Source of the DNA: Rhodobacteraceae bacterium KLH11
Lineage (GTDB): Bacteria; Pseudomonadota; Alphaproteobacteria; Rhodobacterales; Rhodobacteraceae
NCBI GenBank assembly: GCA_000158135.1
Contig: DS999531.1
Location: forward strand, 2,905,239 to 2,969,238
Reading direction: 5' to 3'
Length of the DNA stretch: 64,000 nucleotides
The position numbers were made by a program, and so were the translations under genes. Positions 1 through 9,816 of this stretch are shown here, one piece after another. A model generated the notes under the pieces. The model was given only the letters and a program-made list of their open reading frames with translations. It was not told the origin of the DNA and made no database searches. Position 1 is the first letter of the stretch, and the number at the start of each line of letters is the position of its first letter.

Positions 1-3
1 CGC

Positions 4-2103
4 ATGTCCGACGATCAGGTCCGCGCGATCCTGCTGGAACGCCTTGATGCCGTTGCTGAAAAGCACGCGGCCGCGCAGGAAGGTGTTCAGGACCCGTTAA
101 CCGAACTTCATGAAATCTGGGCGGAAATGGTATCTTCCTGGACCCAGGTTCTGACCACGTTGCCGAACATCGTCAGCGCGCAAGTTACCGTTTTCAACAA
201 TTTTTCGGACAGGTTCGGATCGGGCGGAGTATTCAGTATCATCGGGCTTATTCTGGCAGCTCTGGCTGCTGGTTACATCGCCGAGAAATTGTTTATCTTC
301 CTGACCCGCCGGTGGCATGAAACAACCGAGGGTGCGGCTGAGGGCGATCTCTGGGGTGCGGTCAGATATCTGTTCCGCCGCTTCTGTCGTGAAATCGCCG
401 GGCTGATTATCTTTTACGTCGTCCTGCGTGCGTTCGGGCGCGGATTGCTGACCCCCGAACAGATCACCTATGCCGCGCCATTTGTCTTCTATCTGATCTG
501 GGTTCCCCGTCTGGGGGCGGCCACGTCGCGCTTTATCCTTGCACCACAAAAGCCGCAGTTCCGGCTGGTAAACATTGACGATCACTGGGCCAAATACCTG
601 CACCGTAATCTGATCGGCCTTCTGATTCTGGTCGGTTTCACGCTGTTTGTGGTCCGTTTCAACGGGCTGAACGGCGTGACCGCAGAAGATACACGCATCG
701 GTTTCTGGCTCAACGCCGCGATCCACATCTATATTGGGCTGATCGCCTGGACTGCGCGCGAGGGGCTGTCTCAGATGATGCTGGGCAGCGATCCTGACCA
801 CACCAGGTTCGACGAGGAGGTCGCCCATTATTACCCCTATTTCGCCATCGGCGTATCGGTGGTGATCTGGCTATTGGTCGAGTTTCTGGTGGCACAGCGC
901 GACCCCGCGATGATGCGTCTGCTGGGCACCGGGGCGCATTTCACAACCATGTTCTGGCTGTTGATCGCCCCTGCCCTTGATACATTGATACGGGGGCTTG
1001 TGCGGCACCTGCAGCCGCCGATGGCGGGTGAAGGGCCACTGGCTGAACGCGCCTATCGCTCGGCCAAACGCAGCTATATCCGGATTGGGCGGGTTGTCGC
1101 AGGTCTGTTCGTGCTGTTCATGATCGCCAACGCCTGGAAGCTTGATCTGCGCCATGTCGCCTCGGCCGGGATCGGTGCCGAGGTGGGTGGGGCCGTTATC
1201 GAGTTCCTGCTGATCATCGCGGTCGGCTACATCATGAACGAGGTTGTTTCGCTCTGGATCAACCGCCGTCTGGCGAAAGAGCAGACCGCAGCCGAAGCTC
1301 TGGATGAAGAAGCCGGTGGCGAAGGCGGCGGTGTGGGCGGCTCGCGTCTGGCAACGGTTCTGCCGCTGCTGCGGATCACTGCGCAGATCACCATCGCCGT
1401 GATCTTCGGCCTGCTGGCGCTTGGGGCGCTTGGGATCAACATCACGCCCCTGCTGGCCGGTGCTGGTGTTCTGGGTCTGGCCATCGGCTTTGGCGCGCAG
1501 AAACTGGTGGCCGATATCGTGGGCGGTATCTTCTTCCTGATCGATGATGCATTCCGCGTGGGTGAATATGTCGATGTGGGCGGCACCATGGGTACGGTCG
1601 AGAAAATCTCGGTCCGGTCGATGCAGCTGCGCCACCACCGGGGCCCGGTTCACACGATCCCATATGGTGAAATCCAGAAGCTGACCAATTTCAGCCGCGA
1701 TTGGGTGATCATGAAGCTGAAGTTCACCGTGCCGTTCGATACGGACCCCAACAAGGTCAAGAAGATCTTCAAGAAAATCGGGGCCGAGATGATGGCGGAT
1801 GAGGTTCACAAGGATGGCTTCCTGCAACCGTTCAAATCGCAGGGTGTGTTCGACTTTGATGATGTCGGCATGATCATCCGGGGCAAGTTCATGGCCAAAC
1901 CCGGCAAACAGTTCACGCTGCGCAAGGAAATCTTCAACCGGGTCAAGGCCGAGTTCAATGCCAATGGCATCGACTTTGCCCGCCGCGAGGTGCGCGTTGC
2001 AATTCCGGGTTTGGAAGAAGCCGAGAACCTGTCGGAAGAACAAAAAGCCGCCGTTGGCGCCGCCGCTGCGGATGCCGTCAACAAGGAACAAAACCCGGCT
2101 TAA
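4..2103 (+). CDS. Large MscS-family mechanosensitive channel
   Basis: Membrane channel of the MscS superfamily, expected to open under membrane tension and release solutes on osmotic downshift. The last third has the family signature: a Gly/Ala-rich pore helix near residues 484-500 ([16 protein letters not shown]), then the beta domain ([25 protein letters not shown]). At 699 aa it is much longer than E. coli MscS. The extra N-terminal part holds several hydrophobic segments (about 75-95, 135-155, 200-220, 280-300, 370-400), as in the multi-pass YbdG/MscM-like forms. The C-terminus is charged and alanine-rich. The start lies 4 bases into the window, so its ribosome site cannot be judged. A hairpin terminator follows. 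Family assignment is firm; gating properties and exact subfamily are inference. Confidence 0.9.
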   Translation: MSDDQVRAILLERLDAVAEKHAAAQEGVQDPLTELHEIWAEMVSSWTQVLTTLPNIVSAQVTVFNNFSDRFGSGGVFSIIGLILAALAAGYIAEKLFIFLTRRWHETTEGAAEGDLWGAVRYLFRRFCREIAGLIIFYVVLRAFGRGLLTPEQITYAAPFVFYLIWVPRLGAATSRFILAPQKPQFRLVNIDDHWAKYLHRNLIGLLILVGFTLFVVRFNGLNGVTAEDTRIGFWLNAAIHIYIGLIAWTAREGLSQMMLGSDPDHTRFDEEVAHYYPYFAIGVSVVIWLLVEFLVAQRDPAMMRLLGTGAHFTTMFWLLIAPALDTLIRGLVRHLQPPMAGEGPLAERAYRSAKRSYIRIGRVVAGLFVLFMIANAWKLDLRHVASAGIGAEVGGAVIEFLLIIAVGYIMNEVVSLWINRRLAKEQTAAEALDEEAGGEGGGVGGSRLATVLPLLRITAQITIAVIFGLLALGALGINITPLLAGAGVLGLAIGFGAQKLVADIVGGIFFLIDDAFRVGEYVDVGGTMGTVEKISVRSMQLRHHRGPVHTIPYGEIQKLTNFSRDWVIMKLKFTVPFDTDPNKVKKIFKKIGAEMMADEVHKDGFLQPFKSQGVFDFDDVGMIIRGKFMAKPGKQFTLRKEIFNRVKAEFNANGIDFARREVRVAIPGLEEAENLSEEQKAAVGAAAADAVNKEQNPA

Positions 2104-2156
2104 CCTTCTGGGGTCAGGCTTTGCCCTGCCATGGGGGGCTCGCAGATCAAAACCAA

Positions 2157-2196
2157 AAAAAGGCGGAACCGGCCAGATCGCTGGTTCCGCTTTTCC
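2157..2196. terminator. Rho-independent terminator after the MscS gene
   Basis: Stem GCGGAACC (2163-2170) pairs with GGTTCCGC (2183-2190) and is followed by TTTT and further pyrimidines. An A-run before the stem could let it work in both directions. It separates the channel gene from purL. Confidence 0.8.
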
Positions 2197-2293
2197 CTTT
2201 CAGAATGGCCCTGCGCTGACTTGGCCCTTCCCCCCGGCGCGCCCTTGCCCTAAAAGGCGCGCAACCTCGGCCACCATGGACACAGGACAGACG

Positions 2294-4453
2294 ATGCAAG
2301 AGCCCGCCATCACCCCGGATCTGATTGCCGCACATGGGTTGAAACCCGAAGAATACGACATGATCCTCGAAATCATCGGGCGCGAGCCGACATTTACCGA
2401 GCTTGGCATCTTTTCGGCCATGTGGAACGAGCATTGCTCGTACAAGTCCTCCAAGAAATGGTTGCGCACTTTGCCCACCTCGGGGCCACAGGTGATTTGT
2501 GGGCCGGGGGAAAACGCGGGCGTTGTCGATATCGGTGATGGTCAGGCGGTGGTCTTCAAGATGGAAAGCCACAATCACCCCTCCTATATCGAACCCTATC
2601 AGGGCGCGGCCACCGGCGTGGGTGGTATCCTGCGCGATGTCTTTACAATGGGCGCGCGGCCTGTTGCTTCGATGAACGCTTTGTCTTTTGGCGAACCGGG
2701 ACATCACAAAACCCGCCAGTTGGTGAATGGTGTGGTCGAAGGTATCGGCGGCTATGGCAATTGTTTCGGTGTTCCCTGCGTGGGCGGCGAGGTTCGGTTC
2801 CACCCTGCCTATAACGGCAACTGCCTCGTGAACGCCTTTGCTGCCGGTTTGGCCGATAGCGACAGGATTTTCTACTCCGCAGCCTCTGGCGTGGGCATGC
2901 CTGTCGTCTATCTGGGGGCCAAAACCGGGCGCGACGGCGTAGGCGGGGCCACCATGGCCTCGGCCGAGTTCGACGACACCATCGAGGAAAAACGCCCCAC
3001 CGTTCAGGTCGGCGATCCCTTCACCGAAAAGCGCCTGATGGAAGCGACGCTGGAACTGATGCAGACCGGCGCGGTGATCTCTATTCAGGATATGGGCGCG
3101 GCTGGCCTGACCTGTTCCGCGGTTGAGATGGGCGACAAGGGCGGTCTGGGCGTGCGCCTTGATCTGGAAAACGTTCCCCAGCGCGAAGAGAACATGACTG
3201 CCTATGAGATGATGTTGTCGGAATCTCAGGAACGGATGCTGATGGTCCTCAAGCCCGAACTTGAGGCCGAGGCCCGCGCCGTGTTCGAGAAATGGGATCT
3301 CGACTTTGCCATCGTCGGTGAAACAATTGCCGAAGACCGTTTCCTGATCATGCACAATGGCGAGGTCAAAGCTGATCTGGTTCTGTCCAAACTCTCTTCA
3401 ACCGCGCCCGAATATGATCGCCCATGGGAACCGACCCCCGCTGCAGAGGAACTTACCGAGGTTCCCCAGATTGATCCTATCGACGGCCTGCGCGCTTTGC
3501 TCGCCTCGCCCAACTATGCGGGCAAGCAGTGGGTTTATGAACAATATGACACCATGGTCATGGCCGACAGCGCGCGCACTCCGGGTCTTGGTGCCGGCAT
3601 GGTTCGTGTGCATGGCACTGACAAGGTGCTGGCCTTCACCAGCGACGTCACCCCGCGCTATGTTCGGGCCAACCCGGTCGAAGGCGGCAAACAAGCCGTG
3701 GCCGAAGCCTATCGCAACCTGACTGCTGTGGGCGCCAAGCCGCTGGCCACCACCGACAATCTGAACTTCGGCAATCCCGAAAAGCCCGAGATCATGGGCC
3801 AGTTCGTCGGCGCGATCCAAGGCATCGGTGCTGCGGTTGGTGCGCTGGATGTGCCTATCGTGTCCGGCAACGTCTCGCTTTACAATGAAACCGATGGTCA
3901 GGCGATCCTGCCCACGCCCACTATCGGGGCTGTTGGTCTGCTTCAGCACCCGGATGAGATCATTGGCAACGAGGTGCGCGAAGGCCATGTTGCGTTGGTG
4001 ATCGGTGAAACCCAGGGCCATCTGGGCCAATCCGCCCTGCTGGCCGAGGTCTTCAATCGCGAGGAAGGCGACGCGCCGCATGTCGATCTGGAGGCCGAGG
4101 CGCGCAACGGTGACTTCATCCGCGCCAACCGCGAGATGATCAAGGCCTGCACCGACCTCAGCGATGGCGGTCTTGCCCTTGCCGCTTTCGAACTGGCCGA
4201 GGCGGCTGGAGTTGGCGTGTGCCTCGACGATGCCACGACCGAGTTCCTGTTCGGCGAAGATCAGGCCCGCTATCTGGTCGCCTGCAACTTCGATCAGGCC
4301 GAAGCGCTGATGATCGCCGCCGGTCAGGCCGGTGTTCCGCTGGTCTCGGTTGGCCGGTTCACTGGTGATTGCGTGAAAATCGGCAGCTCTGAGGCCCCGC
4401 TGGCTGAACTTAAGGACACATTCCGCAGCAGCTTCGCCGAAGCGGTCGCGTAA
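2294..4453 (+). CDS. purL: Phosphoribosylformylglycinamidine synthase II (FGAM synthase)
   Basis: Catalyses the ATP-dependent conversion of FGAR to FGAM in purine biosynthesis, in the cytosol. At 719 aa it is the small form that works with separate PurQ and PurS, neither of which is in the window. Visible motifs: [10 protein letters not shown] with the catalytic His near residue 46, the ATP/Mg region around [20 protein letters not shown], and a repeated AIRS-type C-terminal half ([20 protein letters not shown]). The frame stays open far upstream, but that translation is not PurL-like; ATG 2294 has an AGGACAG site just before it and gives the family N-terminus [23 protein letters not shown] 2276 is a less likely alternative. 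bolA and grxD follow, a common alphaproteobacterial order. Confidence 0.97.
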   Translation: MQEPAITPDLIAAHGLKPEEYDMILEIIGREPTFTELGIFSAMWNEHCSYKSSKKWLRTLPTSGPQVICGPGENAGVVDIGDGQAVVFKMESHNHPSYIEPYQGAATGVGGILRDVFTMGARPVASMNALSFGEPGHHKTRQLVNGVVEGIGGYGNCFGVPCVGGEVRFHPAYNGNCLVNAFAAGLADSDRIFYSAASGVGMPVVYLGAKTGRDGVGGATMASAEFDDTIEEKRPTVQVGDPFTEKRLMEATLELMQTGAVISIQDMGAAGLTCSAVEMGDKGGLGVRLDLENVPQREENMTAYEMMLSESQERMLMVLKPELEAEARAVFEKWDLDFAIVGETIAEDRFLIMHNGEVKADLVLSKLSSTAPEYDRPWEPTPAAEELTEVPQIDPIDGLRALLASPNYAGKQWVYEQYDTMVMADSARTPGLGAGMVRVHGTDKVLAFTSDVTPRYVRANPVEGGKQAVAEAYRNLTAVGAKPLATTDNLNFGNPEKPEIMGQFVGAIQGIGAAVGALDVPIVSGNVSLYNETDGQAILPTPTIGAVGLLQHPDEIIGNEVREGHVALVIGETQGHLGQSALLAEVFNREEGDAPHVDLEAEARNGDFIRANREMIKACTDLSDGGLALAAFELAEAAGVGVCLDDATTEFLFGEDQARYLVACNFDQAEALMIAAGQAGVPLVSVGRFTGDCVKIGSSEAPLAELKDTFRSSFAEAVA

Positions 4454-4595
4454 TCCCCCCTCGTTCCGGTTCCGAATATGGGATTCCTGCGCTCGCATCC
4501 GGGTGCAGGATTTCCCGTTTCCCGGTTGCCGTGCCACCTTGCGCGCCTCTGCGCATCGCTCTACATCTTGGTAAATATCTTCAGGAGAGACCTAC

Positions 4596-4832
4596 ATGCC
4601 GATGAGCGCCCACGAGATCGAAGCCCTGCTGCGCGAAAGCTTTCCCAACGCGGAGATTCAGGTTGGCGGCAGCGATGGCGTGCACATGTCCGCAATGGTC
4701 GTGGATGAAAGCTTTCGCGGCAAGAACCGGGTGCAACAACAGCGCGCGGTTTACGCGGCCCTGAAAGGCAAGATGGACGGCCCGGACGGAGATCTGCATG
4801 CCCTGGCGCTGACCACCAAAGTGCCGGAGTAG
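4596..4832 (+). CDS. bolA: BolA family protein
   Basis: Small (78 aa) BolA-fold protein. Members pair with CGFS monothiol glutaredoxins, share a [2Fe-2S] cluster and act in iron-sulfur trafficking. The sequence has the class layout: an N-terminal helix (MSAHEIEALLRESFP), then beta strands with V-H-M in the conserved His region (GGSDGVHMSAMVVDESF), then the RVQQQRAVYAAL helix. The start follows an AGGAGAGACC ribosome site. Two genes downstream lies its expected partner, a CGFS glutaredoxin, which supports the call. The C-terminal LHALALTTKVPE is the usual ending of this group. Confidence 0.92.
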   Translation: MPMSAHEIEALLRESFPNAEIQVGGSDGVHMSAMVVDESFRGKNRVQQQRAVYAALKGKMDGPDGDLHALALTTKVPE

Positions 4833-4833
4833 A

Positions 4834-5088
4834 ATGGAACATGCGATTGTAATCTCAATTGCGGTTTCCGTTTTTGTATTGCTCATTGCACTGTTAGCGA
4901 GGAGCCGATCCAAAAACGAACCGAAACCAAAGCGTGGCTCGCGTCCCGGGGTAGGTTACCGCACAATCCACGCAAACTATGACTCGGGCGGGTCCGGCGG
5001 AGGGCATTCCACACAGTATCGTGTCCCCAAGGATCCACAAGACTACGCCAAAGCTATGATGCCGAAGAGCAAAGGAAACGCGAAATGA
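4834..5088 (+). CDS. Small single-pass membrane protein, unknown function
   Basis: I do not recognise this 84-aa protein. It has one N-terminal hydrophobic segment (about residues 4-23, AIVISIAVSVFVLLIALLA) followed at once by a basic stretch (RSRSKNEPKPKRGSRPG), so the tail should lie in the cytoplasm. The rest is polar, glycine/serine-rich and probably disordered (SGGSGGGHS), ending in a basic patch. It begins one base after the bolA stop and overlaps grxD by four bases (ATGA), so all three are probably co-transcribed and coupled in translation. That placement inside a BolA-glutaredoxin pair hints at a link to iron-sulfur trafficking at the membrane, but this is inference from position only. 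Confidence 0.7.
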   Translation: MEHAIVISIAVSVFVLLIALLARSRSKNEPKPKRGSRPGVGYRTIHANYDSGGSGGGHSTQYRVPKDPQDYAKAMMPKSKGNAK

Positions 5089-5447
5089 CCGACGTGAAGA
5101 CCCAGATCGACGAAACCGTCAAAGCCAATGATGTGGTGCTGTATATGAAAGGCACCAAAGAGATGCCTCAGTGCGGGTTCTCGTCCCGTGTGGCTGGCGT
5201 GCTGAACTATATGGGCGTTGAATACACCGACGTGAACGTGCTGGCGGATGAATCGCTACGTCAGGGTATCAAGGATTACTCGGACTGGCCGACCGTGCCC
5301 CAGCTTTATGTCAAAGGCGAATTTGTGGGTGGTTGCGACATCATCACCGAGATGACCCTGTCAGGCGAGCTGGACACGTTGTTTGATGAAAACGAGGTCG
5401 GCTATAACAAAGACGCAGCCGACAAAATCCGCGAAGCAAACGCTTAA
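5085..5447 (+). CDS. grxD: Monothiol glutaredoxin, Grx4 type
   Basis: CGFS-class monothiol glutaredoxin of 120 aa that carries a glutathione-ligated [2Fe-2S] cluster and works with BolA. The active site is plain: KGTKEMPQCGFSSRV, with Cys near residue 30. The glutathione-binding WPTVPQLYVKGEFVGGCDI motif lies near residues 67-85. Its start overlaps the stop of the preceding small membrane-protein gene (ATGA). bolA upstream makes a classic functional pair. The gene ends one base before the convergent MliC-family gene, so there is almost no space for a separate terminator between them. Confidence 0.96.
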   Translation: MTDVKTQIDETVKANDVVLYMKGTKEMPQCGFSSRVAGVLNYMGVEYTDVNVLADESLRQGIKDYSDWPTVPQLYVKGEFVGGCDIITEMTLSGELDTLFDENEVGYNKDAADKIREANA

Positions 5448-5448
5448 G

Positions 5449-5799
5449 CTATCGGCTGGTACAGTCCTTGAACAGAACGCGTTCAGGGGCTGTGCTGCCA
5501 TCGGCCTGATGCGTGATTGTCGCCTCCCATCCTTTTGAGCGCAGGGTGTATGTCCCCGCCGCGCCAACGGATTCGTAGCGAACGCCCGAGCCGCTCTCGA
5601 CCTGCTTCATCGCGATCAACTGATCCTCAAGCACCATCGCGGCAGCGCCCGTACCATCGGCGGCGTTGAAATAAGAGATCGGCACCTGCGTGTTGTTCTC
5701 GCAATCAAAGCTCACCGACAGAATGTCGATCTCGGCCAGCGCAGCGGTACCGTATAGCGACATCGCTGCCATCAGGCAGACGGTCCGGGACATGGTCAT
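5449..5799 (-). CDS. MliC-family periplasmic protein (C-type lysozyme inhibitor-like)
   Basis: Exported protein of 116 aa. The first about 22 residues are a signal peptide (VCLMAAMSLYGTAALA). The mature part has the MliC layout: FDCENNTQVPISYFN near the start, Val-Arg-Tyr in the middle (GVRYESVGAAGTYTLRSKG), a hydrophobic WEATITH strand and a late Cys (FKDC) able to pair with the first. Known MliC proteins inhibit C-type lysozyme, but many alphaproteobacterial members are untested, so activity is uncertain. There is no lipobox, so it is probably soluble rather than a lipoprotein. Its ATG overlaps the zapA stop by four bases, so it is the last gene of the coiled-coil/zapA operon. Confidence 0.75.
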   Translation of the reverse strand: MTMSRTVCLMAAMSLYGTAALAEIDILSVSFDCENNTQVPISYFNAADGTGAAAMVLEDQLIAMKQVESGSGVRYESVGAAGTYTLRSKGWEATITHQADGSTAPERVLFKDCTSR

Positions 5800-6191
5800 T
5801 CGGCCGCCCTCTCTTCGATTACGGCTGCCAGCGCTTCGGCCCGCGCCGCCATTTCGGCCAGCGTGTCCGTAACCGAGGGCGGCACCACGGCGACCTCGAT
5901 CCGCTCGGGTTCGGGCTGGGGCTGGTTGCGCAGCCGTTTCAGCTCGGCCTCGGCTTCAGCCAACCTGGCCTCAGCCATCTTGATACGATCTTCATGGGCG
6001 GCGGCCTTGTCGGCCAGCATCAGCCCGGCCATCAGCAGCATCCGCGATTCCGGCATGCGCCCGATCTGATCTGACAATACCTGCGCCTCATCATCCAGCA
6101 GTTTGGCTGCTGCCTGCAGAAAGGTCTCTTCGCCGTCCTGGCACGAGACATCAAAGCCCCGTCCACCGATATGAATGGTCACTTCGGGCAT
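5796..6191 (-). CDS. zapA: Cell division protein ZapA
   Basis: ZapA bundles and stabilises FtsZ filaments at the division site. The N-terminal globular part is typical: MPEVTIHIGGRGFDVSCQDG, then EETFLQAAAKLLDDEAQVL, then a hydrophobic helix (MLLMAGLMLADKAAAHEDR). The rest is a Glu/Ala/Arg coiled coil to about residue 95 and a longer tail than in E. coli (131 aa against 109). The start codon shares one base with the stop of the upstream coiled-coil gene (TAATG), so translation is coupled. MliC overlaps the other end. Confidence 0.9.
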   Translation of the reverse strand: MPEVTIHIGGRGFDVSCQDGEETFLQAAAKLLDDEAQVLSDQIGRMPESRMLLMAGLMLADKAAAHEDRIKMAEARLAEAEAELKRLRNQPQPEPERIEVAVVPPSVTDTLAEMAARAEALAAVIEERAAE

Positions 6192-7027
6192 TATTCCACC
6201 TCTCCTTCAGCCAGATTGGCATGGGTCAGCAAGGGTTCCAGCCGTGCCAGAACCGCATGTGCCTCAGCCGCGTCCGAGGCACGGGCGGCGCGGGTCGCCT
6301 CCAGCTCGGCGGCAGTGGCCCGGTTCAGCATATCAGCATCGGCCACGCCATCCCGGGCGGCGGCCCGCAATTCGTCCACCGCGCCGCGCAGTTGCTCATT
6401 GGCGCTGCGCAGGCGTTGAAGATCGTCATCAAGCCGCGACATGGCCGCGCCATGGCTGGCCCGTTCTGCGCGCAACATCTCAAGCTCGGCGCTGAGTTCT
6501 GCCACACGCTCGCTATCGGCCAGTTCCGCACGCAGGCGCGACAGCTCGGCCTCCATCTCTTCGGCCCGGTCTGCGATCGGGGTCAGTTGTTCGACCTCGA
6601 CGCGCAGTGACTCCGCCTCTTCGGCGGCGTTCTGATAAGACCGCAGCGTCGCGATCTCGGCTTTGAGCGCCGCAACCTCATCATTGTTTTCCAGTGCTGC
6701 CTTGGCATCCGCCAGCTCGGCCCGCGCGGCCTCGACCGTGGCCAGTCTTGACGTTGCCTCGGCCAGTTGTTCACGCAAGGCATCCGCCTCGCTATCTGAG
6801 GCCGGCTGCGCCCTCAGCGCGTCAATCTCCTGCGCGTGCCTGTCCTTGAGCGCGCTCAGCCGTTCTTCCAGCTGCGCGTTGGCCACACGTTCCTCTTCCA
6901 ACGCGGCGCGCAAGGCTGCATCCTCGCCCGCTCCTGCCGGAGCGCCCTCGCGCAACGTGTCGACACCGCTGCCGATCCGCTCCATCGCTGTTATGATACG
7001 GCGTTGTAGTTCTTCGATCTGGCTCAT
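6191..7027 (-). CDS. Long coiled-coil protein upstream of zapA
   Basis: This 278-aa protein is an almost continuous coiled coil: after about 20 residues it is dominated by Glu, Ala, Arg and Leu in heptad spacing (LREQLAEATSRLATVEAARAE and similar) nearly to the C-terminus. There is no signal peptide, membrane segment or catalytic motif. In alphaproteobacteria a coiled-coil gene often sits before zapA and may be a ZapB-like divisome linker; here the one-base overlap with zapA strengthens that guess. Low-complexity coiled coils give false homologies, so I name no family. The start has a GAGGTGACAGGGG site. It is transcribed divergently from tkt. Confidence 0.72.
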   Translation of the reverse strand: MSQIEELQRRIITAMERIGSGVDTLREGAPAGAGEDAALRAALEEERVANAQLEERLSALKDRHAQEIDALRAQPASDSEADALREQLAEATSRLATVEAARAELADAKAALENNDEVAALKAEIATLRSYQNAAEEAESLRVEVEQLTPIADRAEEMEAELSRLRAELADSERVAELSAELEMLRAERASHGAAMSRLDDDLQRLRSANEQLRGAVDELRAAARDGVADADMLNRATAAELEATRAARASDAAEAHAVLARLEPLLTHANLAEGEVE

Positions 7028-7123
7028 GCCCCTGTCACCTCTTTACCAAGGTTCGTTCTGTCGCGCGCCTGCCCGAATCAAAAGCGGCGGCTGTAAACCC
7101 TAGTCTAACGGAATGTAGTGGAA

Positions 7124-7223
7124 AATACCCACTGTTTGGTTTCAATCACTTGCAGAACGCTCTTCAAGCGTCAGTTCAGGCCCACATCCGGTTCTGCTTG
7201 CACTTTGTCAAGTGGATGGTATT
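7124..7223 (+). other. Rod-like inverted-repeat structure before tkt (possible structured RNA)
   Basis: Nested complementary pairs run across this gap: AATACC (7124-7129) with GGTATT (7218-7223), ATCACTT (7145-7151) with AAGTGGAT (7210-7217, one bulge), GCAGAAC (7152-7158) with GTTCTGC (7191-7197), and a small ACGCT/AGCGT tip pair (7157-7161/7167-7171, competing with the end of the previous stem). The pairs stack in order on one long hairpin. It could be a leader of tkt or a separate small RNA; chance is not excluded. The remainder of 7028-7262 shows no other feature apart from the tkt ribosome site. Confidence 0.3.
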
Positions 7224-7262
7224 CAGCGGCGCAACTGCCCGTAACCCAAAGGAACAACGCCC

Positions 7263-9284
7263 GTGGACCTGACTGCGCTGCGCACCGCCAACCCCGAACA
7301 CTGGGACAAAGCTGCGGCCATCCGCACCCTGACCCTAGATGCCGTCGCTGCGGCCAATTCCGGCCATTCCGGCATGCCGATGGGCATGGCCGATGTCGCG
7401 ACCGTGCTGTTCGAAAAACACCTGAAATTCGATGCATCAAGCCCCAACTGGCCGGATCGTGACCGGTTTATCCTGTCGGCCGGTCACGGCTCTATGCTGA
7501 TCTATTCGCTGCTCTATCTGACCGGCCATGCTGACGTCACACTCGACCAGATCAAGAACTTCCGCCAGCTGGGCGCCAAAACGGCAGGTCACCCCGAAAA
7601 TTTCCTGGTTGACGGGATCGAGACCACAACCGGCCCGCTGGGCCAGGGCATCTCGAACGCTGTGGGCTTTGCCATGGCCGAAGAGATCCAGCGCGCGCAT
7701 TACGGCAAGAAGGTTGTCGATCACTATACATATGTGATCGCAGGCGACGGCTGCCTGATGGAAGGCGTCAGCCAGGAGGCGATCACGCTGGCAGGCCGTC
7801 ACGAGCTGGGCAAACTGATCGTGTTCTGGGACAACAACAACATCACCATCGACGGCACCGTGGATATCGCCGACCGCACCGATCAGGTGCGCCGTTTCGC
7901 AGCTTCGGGCTGGCAGGTGATCGAGATTGACGGCCATGACCCACAAGCCATCGACGCCGCCATCGTGCAGGCAAAGAAATCGAAAAAGCCGACCATGATC
8001 GCTTGCGAAAGCCACATTGCGCTGGGCCACGCGGCGCAGGATACCTCGAAAGGGCACGGCGCGCTGACCGATCAGGACCAGTTGAAAGCCGCCAAAGAAG
8101 GCTATGGCTGGCCGCATGATGCGTTCCACATTCCTGCCGAAGTCAAATCCGCATGGGAAGCCATCGGTGCCCGTGGCACGGCCGAGCGCGCGGCGTGGGA
8201 AGAGCGTTTTGCACAAATATCCGAACGCAAGCAGGCCGAGTTCAACCGCGCCTATGCGTTTGAGGCGCCCAAGAAACTGGCCGGTGCCATCCGCGCGTTC
8301 AAAAAACAGATGTCCGAGGATCAGCCCAAGCTCGCCACCCGCGCCTCGTCGGAAAAGGTTCTGAACGTGGTCAATCCGATCATGTCCGAGACCGTGGGCG
8401 GCTCGGCTGACCTGACTGGCTCGAACAACACGAAATCCGCCGATATGGGCGTGTTCCTGCCCGAAAACCGCAAGGGCCGTTACATCCATTACGGTATCCG
8501 CGAACACGGTATGGCTGCTGCAATGAACGGCATGGCACTGCATGGCGGCATCCGCCCCTATGGCGGTACCTTCATGGCGTTCACCGATTATGCCCGCCCC
8601 TCCATGCGGCTGGCGGCGCTGATGAAGGTGCCTACGGTTTTTGTGATGACGCATGACTCGATCGGCCTGGGCGAAGACGGGCCGACCCATCAGCCGGTTG
8701 AACATCTGGCGATTTCACGCGCGACGCCCAACACCTATGTGTTCCGCCCCGCCGACACGGTCGAGACGGCTGAGGCGTGGGAACTGGCGCTGACCTTCAA
8801 GGAAAGCCCCTCGGTCCTGTCGCTGACCCGTCAGGGCGTGCCGACGGTGCGCACAGATCACAAGACCAAAAACCTGACCGCACAAGGTGCTTATGTTCTG
8901 GCGGATGCAGAGGGCAAACGTCAGGCCATTCTGATTGCCACCGGGTCCGAGGTGTCTCTGGCCATGGAAGCAAAGGCGATGCTTGAGGCAGAAGGGATCG
9001 GCACACGCGTCGTCTCGATGCCCTGCATGGAACTGTTCGCGCAACAGGATGAAGCCTATCGCAAGCGCGTCCTGCCCGGGGGCCCTGTTCGCGTCGGTAT
9101 CGAGGCCGCCATGCGCGCCGGTGGCTGGGATCGCTGGTTGCTGGGCGAACGTGGCCGCGAAGCAAAGGCCGGGTTCATCGGCATGTCCAGCTTTGGTGCG
9201 TCAGCCCCGGCTGGCGAGCTTTATCGGCATTTCGGCATCACCGCCGAGGCGACCGTTGCCAAGGTCAAAGAACTGTTGGGTTAA
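7263..9284 (+). CDS. tkt: Transketolase
   Basis: Thiamin-diphosphate enzyme that moves two-carbon units between sugar phosphates in the pentose phosphate pathway. Full length at 673 aa. Motifs in order: [17 protein letters not shown] near residue 40, the ThDP motif beginning [13 protein letters not shown] and ending [10 protein letters not shown] near 160-200, the pyrimidine-domain segment [13 protein letters not shown], and the transketolase motif [19 protein letters not shown] near 415. The start is GTG at 7263, chosen because AAAGGA lies about 10 bases before it and the N-terminus matches the family. A terminator follows. gap1, gap2 and tpiA elsewhere in the window serve connected pathways. 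Confidence 0.97.
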   Translation: MDLTALRTANPEHWDKAAAIRTLTLDAVAAANSGHSGMPMGMADVATVLFEKHLKFDASSPNWPDRDRFILSAGHGSMLIYSLLYLTGHADVTLDQIKNFRQLGAKTAGHPENFLVDGIETTTGPLGQGISNAVGFAMAEEIQRAHYGKKVVDHYTYVIAGDGCLMEGVSQEAITLAGRHELGKLIVFWDNNNITIDGTVDIADRTDQVRRFAASGWQVIEIDGHDPQAIDAAIVQAKKSKKPTMIACESHIALGHAAQDTSKGHGALTDQDQLKAAKEGYGWPHDAFHIPAEVKSAWEAIGARGTAERAAWEERFAQISERKQAEFNRAYAFEAPKKLAGAIRAFKKQMSEDQPKLATRASSEKVLNVVNPIMSETVGGSADLTGSNNTKSADMGVFLPENRKGRYIHYGIREHGMAAAMNGMALHGGIRPYGGTFMAFTDYARPSMRLAALMKVPTVFVMTHDSIGLGEDGPTHQPVEHLAISRATPNTYVFRPADTVETAEAWELALTFKESPSVLSLTRQGVPTVRTDHKTKNLTAQGAYVLADAEGKRQAILIATGSEVSLAMEAKAMLEAEGIGTRVVSMPCMELFAQQDEAYRKRVLPGGPVRVGIEAAMRAGGWDRWLLGERGREAKAGFIGMSSFGASAPAGELYRHFGITAEATVAKVKELLG

Positions 9285-9304
9285 CCCTTTGAAATCATAT
9301 CCGG

Positions 9305-9334
9305 AAAAAGGCGGCCTAAACGGTCGCCTTTTTT
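9305..9334 (+). terminator. Rho-independent terminator after tkt
   Basis: AAGGCG (9308-9313) pairs with CGCCTT (9325-9330), continued by TTTT. An A-run precedes the stem. Confidence 0.85.
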
Positions 9335-9431
9335 GTTCGCGCGGTTGTGAGGTGCCGTGAGCACGCGCAACCTATTCCCCCTGCCCGACCACAATATCTG
9401 TGCTGCGCCAATTTCAATTCAGGGATACCTC

Positions 9432-9779
9432 ATGAAACGTAACCTTTGCGCCCTTGCGCTGATCGCAATCTCTTCTCCTGTGTTTGCAGAGGGCTTCGCC
9501 TCGAAAGACGAAATCCAGCGCGCGATGGGAGATCACACCTATCAGGGCGGCATGCTGACCGGTTCTTTCAGCGAGTATTACGCCGCAGATGGCACGATCA
9601 AAGGTGACGGATACACCGGAACATGGCGCGCCACGGACGAGGGCATGTGCTTCGCATATGGCACGGATCCCGAAAACTGCTGGAATCTGAAGATTGACGG
9701 CAATGTCGTGACGCTGTTCAAGGACAGCGCGGTCGACGGGGCTGGTGTGATCGTCAAAGGCAACCCCAACAGCTATTGA
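9432..9779 (+). CDS. Small secreted protein, unknown function
   Basis: Not recognised. The 115-aa product has a clear signal peptide (MKRNLCALALIAISSPVFAE, likely cut after FA). The mature part is short, with Gly/Asp/Tyr-rich beta-like sequence and two cysteines (GMCFAYGTDPENCWNL) that could form a disulfide in the periplasm. The alternation of strand and turn (GSFSEYYAADGTIKGDGYTGTWRATDE) resembles small periplasmic lipocalin-like domains seen in roseobacters. The reading frame extends upstream to 9357, but only ATG 9432 gives the signal peptide. It stands alone between the tkt terminator and the convergent DUF808 gene. Confidence 0.65.
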   Translation: MKRNLCALALIAISSPVFAEGFASKDEIQRAMGDHTYQGGMLTGSFSEYYAADGTIKGDGYTGTWRATDEGMCFAYGTDPENCWNLKIDGNVVTLFKDSAVDGAGVIVKGNPNSY

Positions 9780-9816
9780 CAGATGGTGGCGCGGGTCACA
9801 GCCGCGCCCATCCGGA

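Noticed and set aside
871..2091. Long open frame opposite the MscS channel gene, and similar long antisense frames opposite purL, uvrA, mmsA, cysI and coxL.
   Set aside because: They mirror well-recognised genes, have no family motifs and arise from GC-rich codon bias.
7028..7262. Naming the fold before tkt as 6S RNA.
   Set aside because: The rod shape fits, but I could not confirm the conserved central bubble or sequence; left as an unassigned structure.
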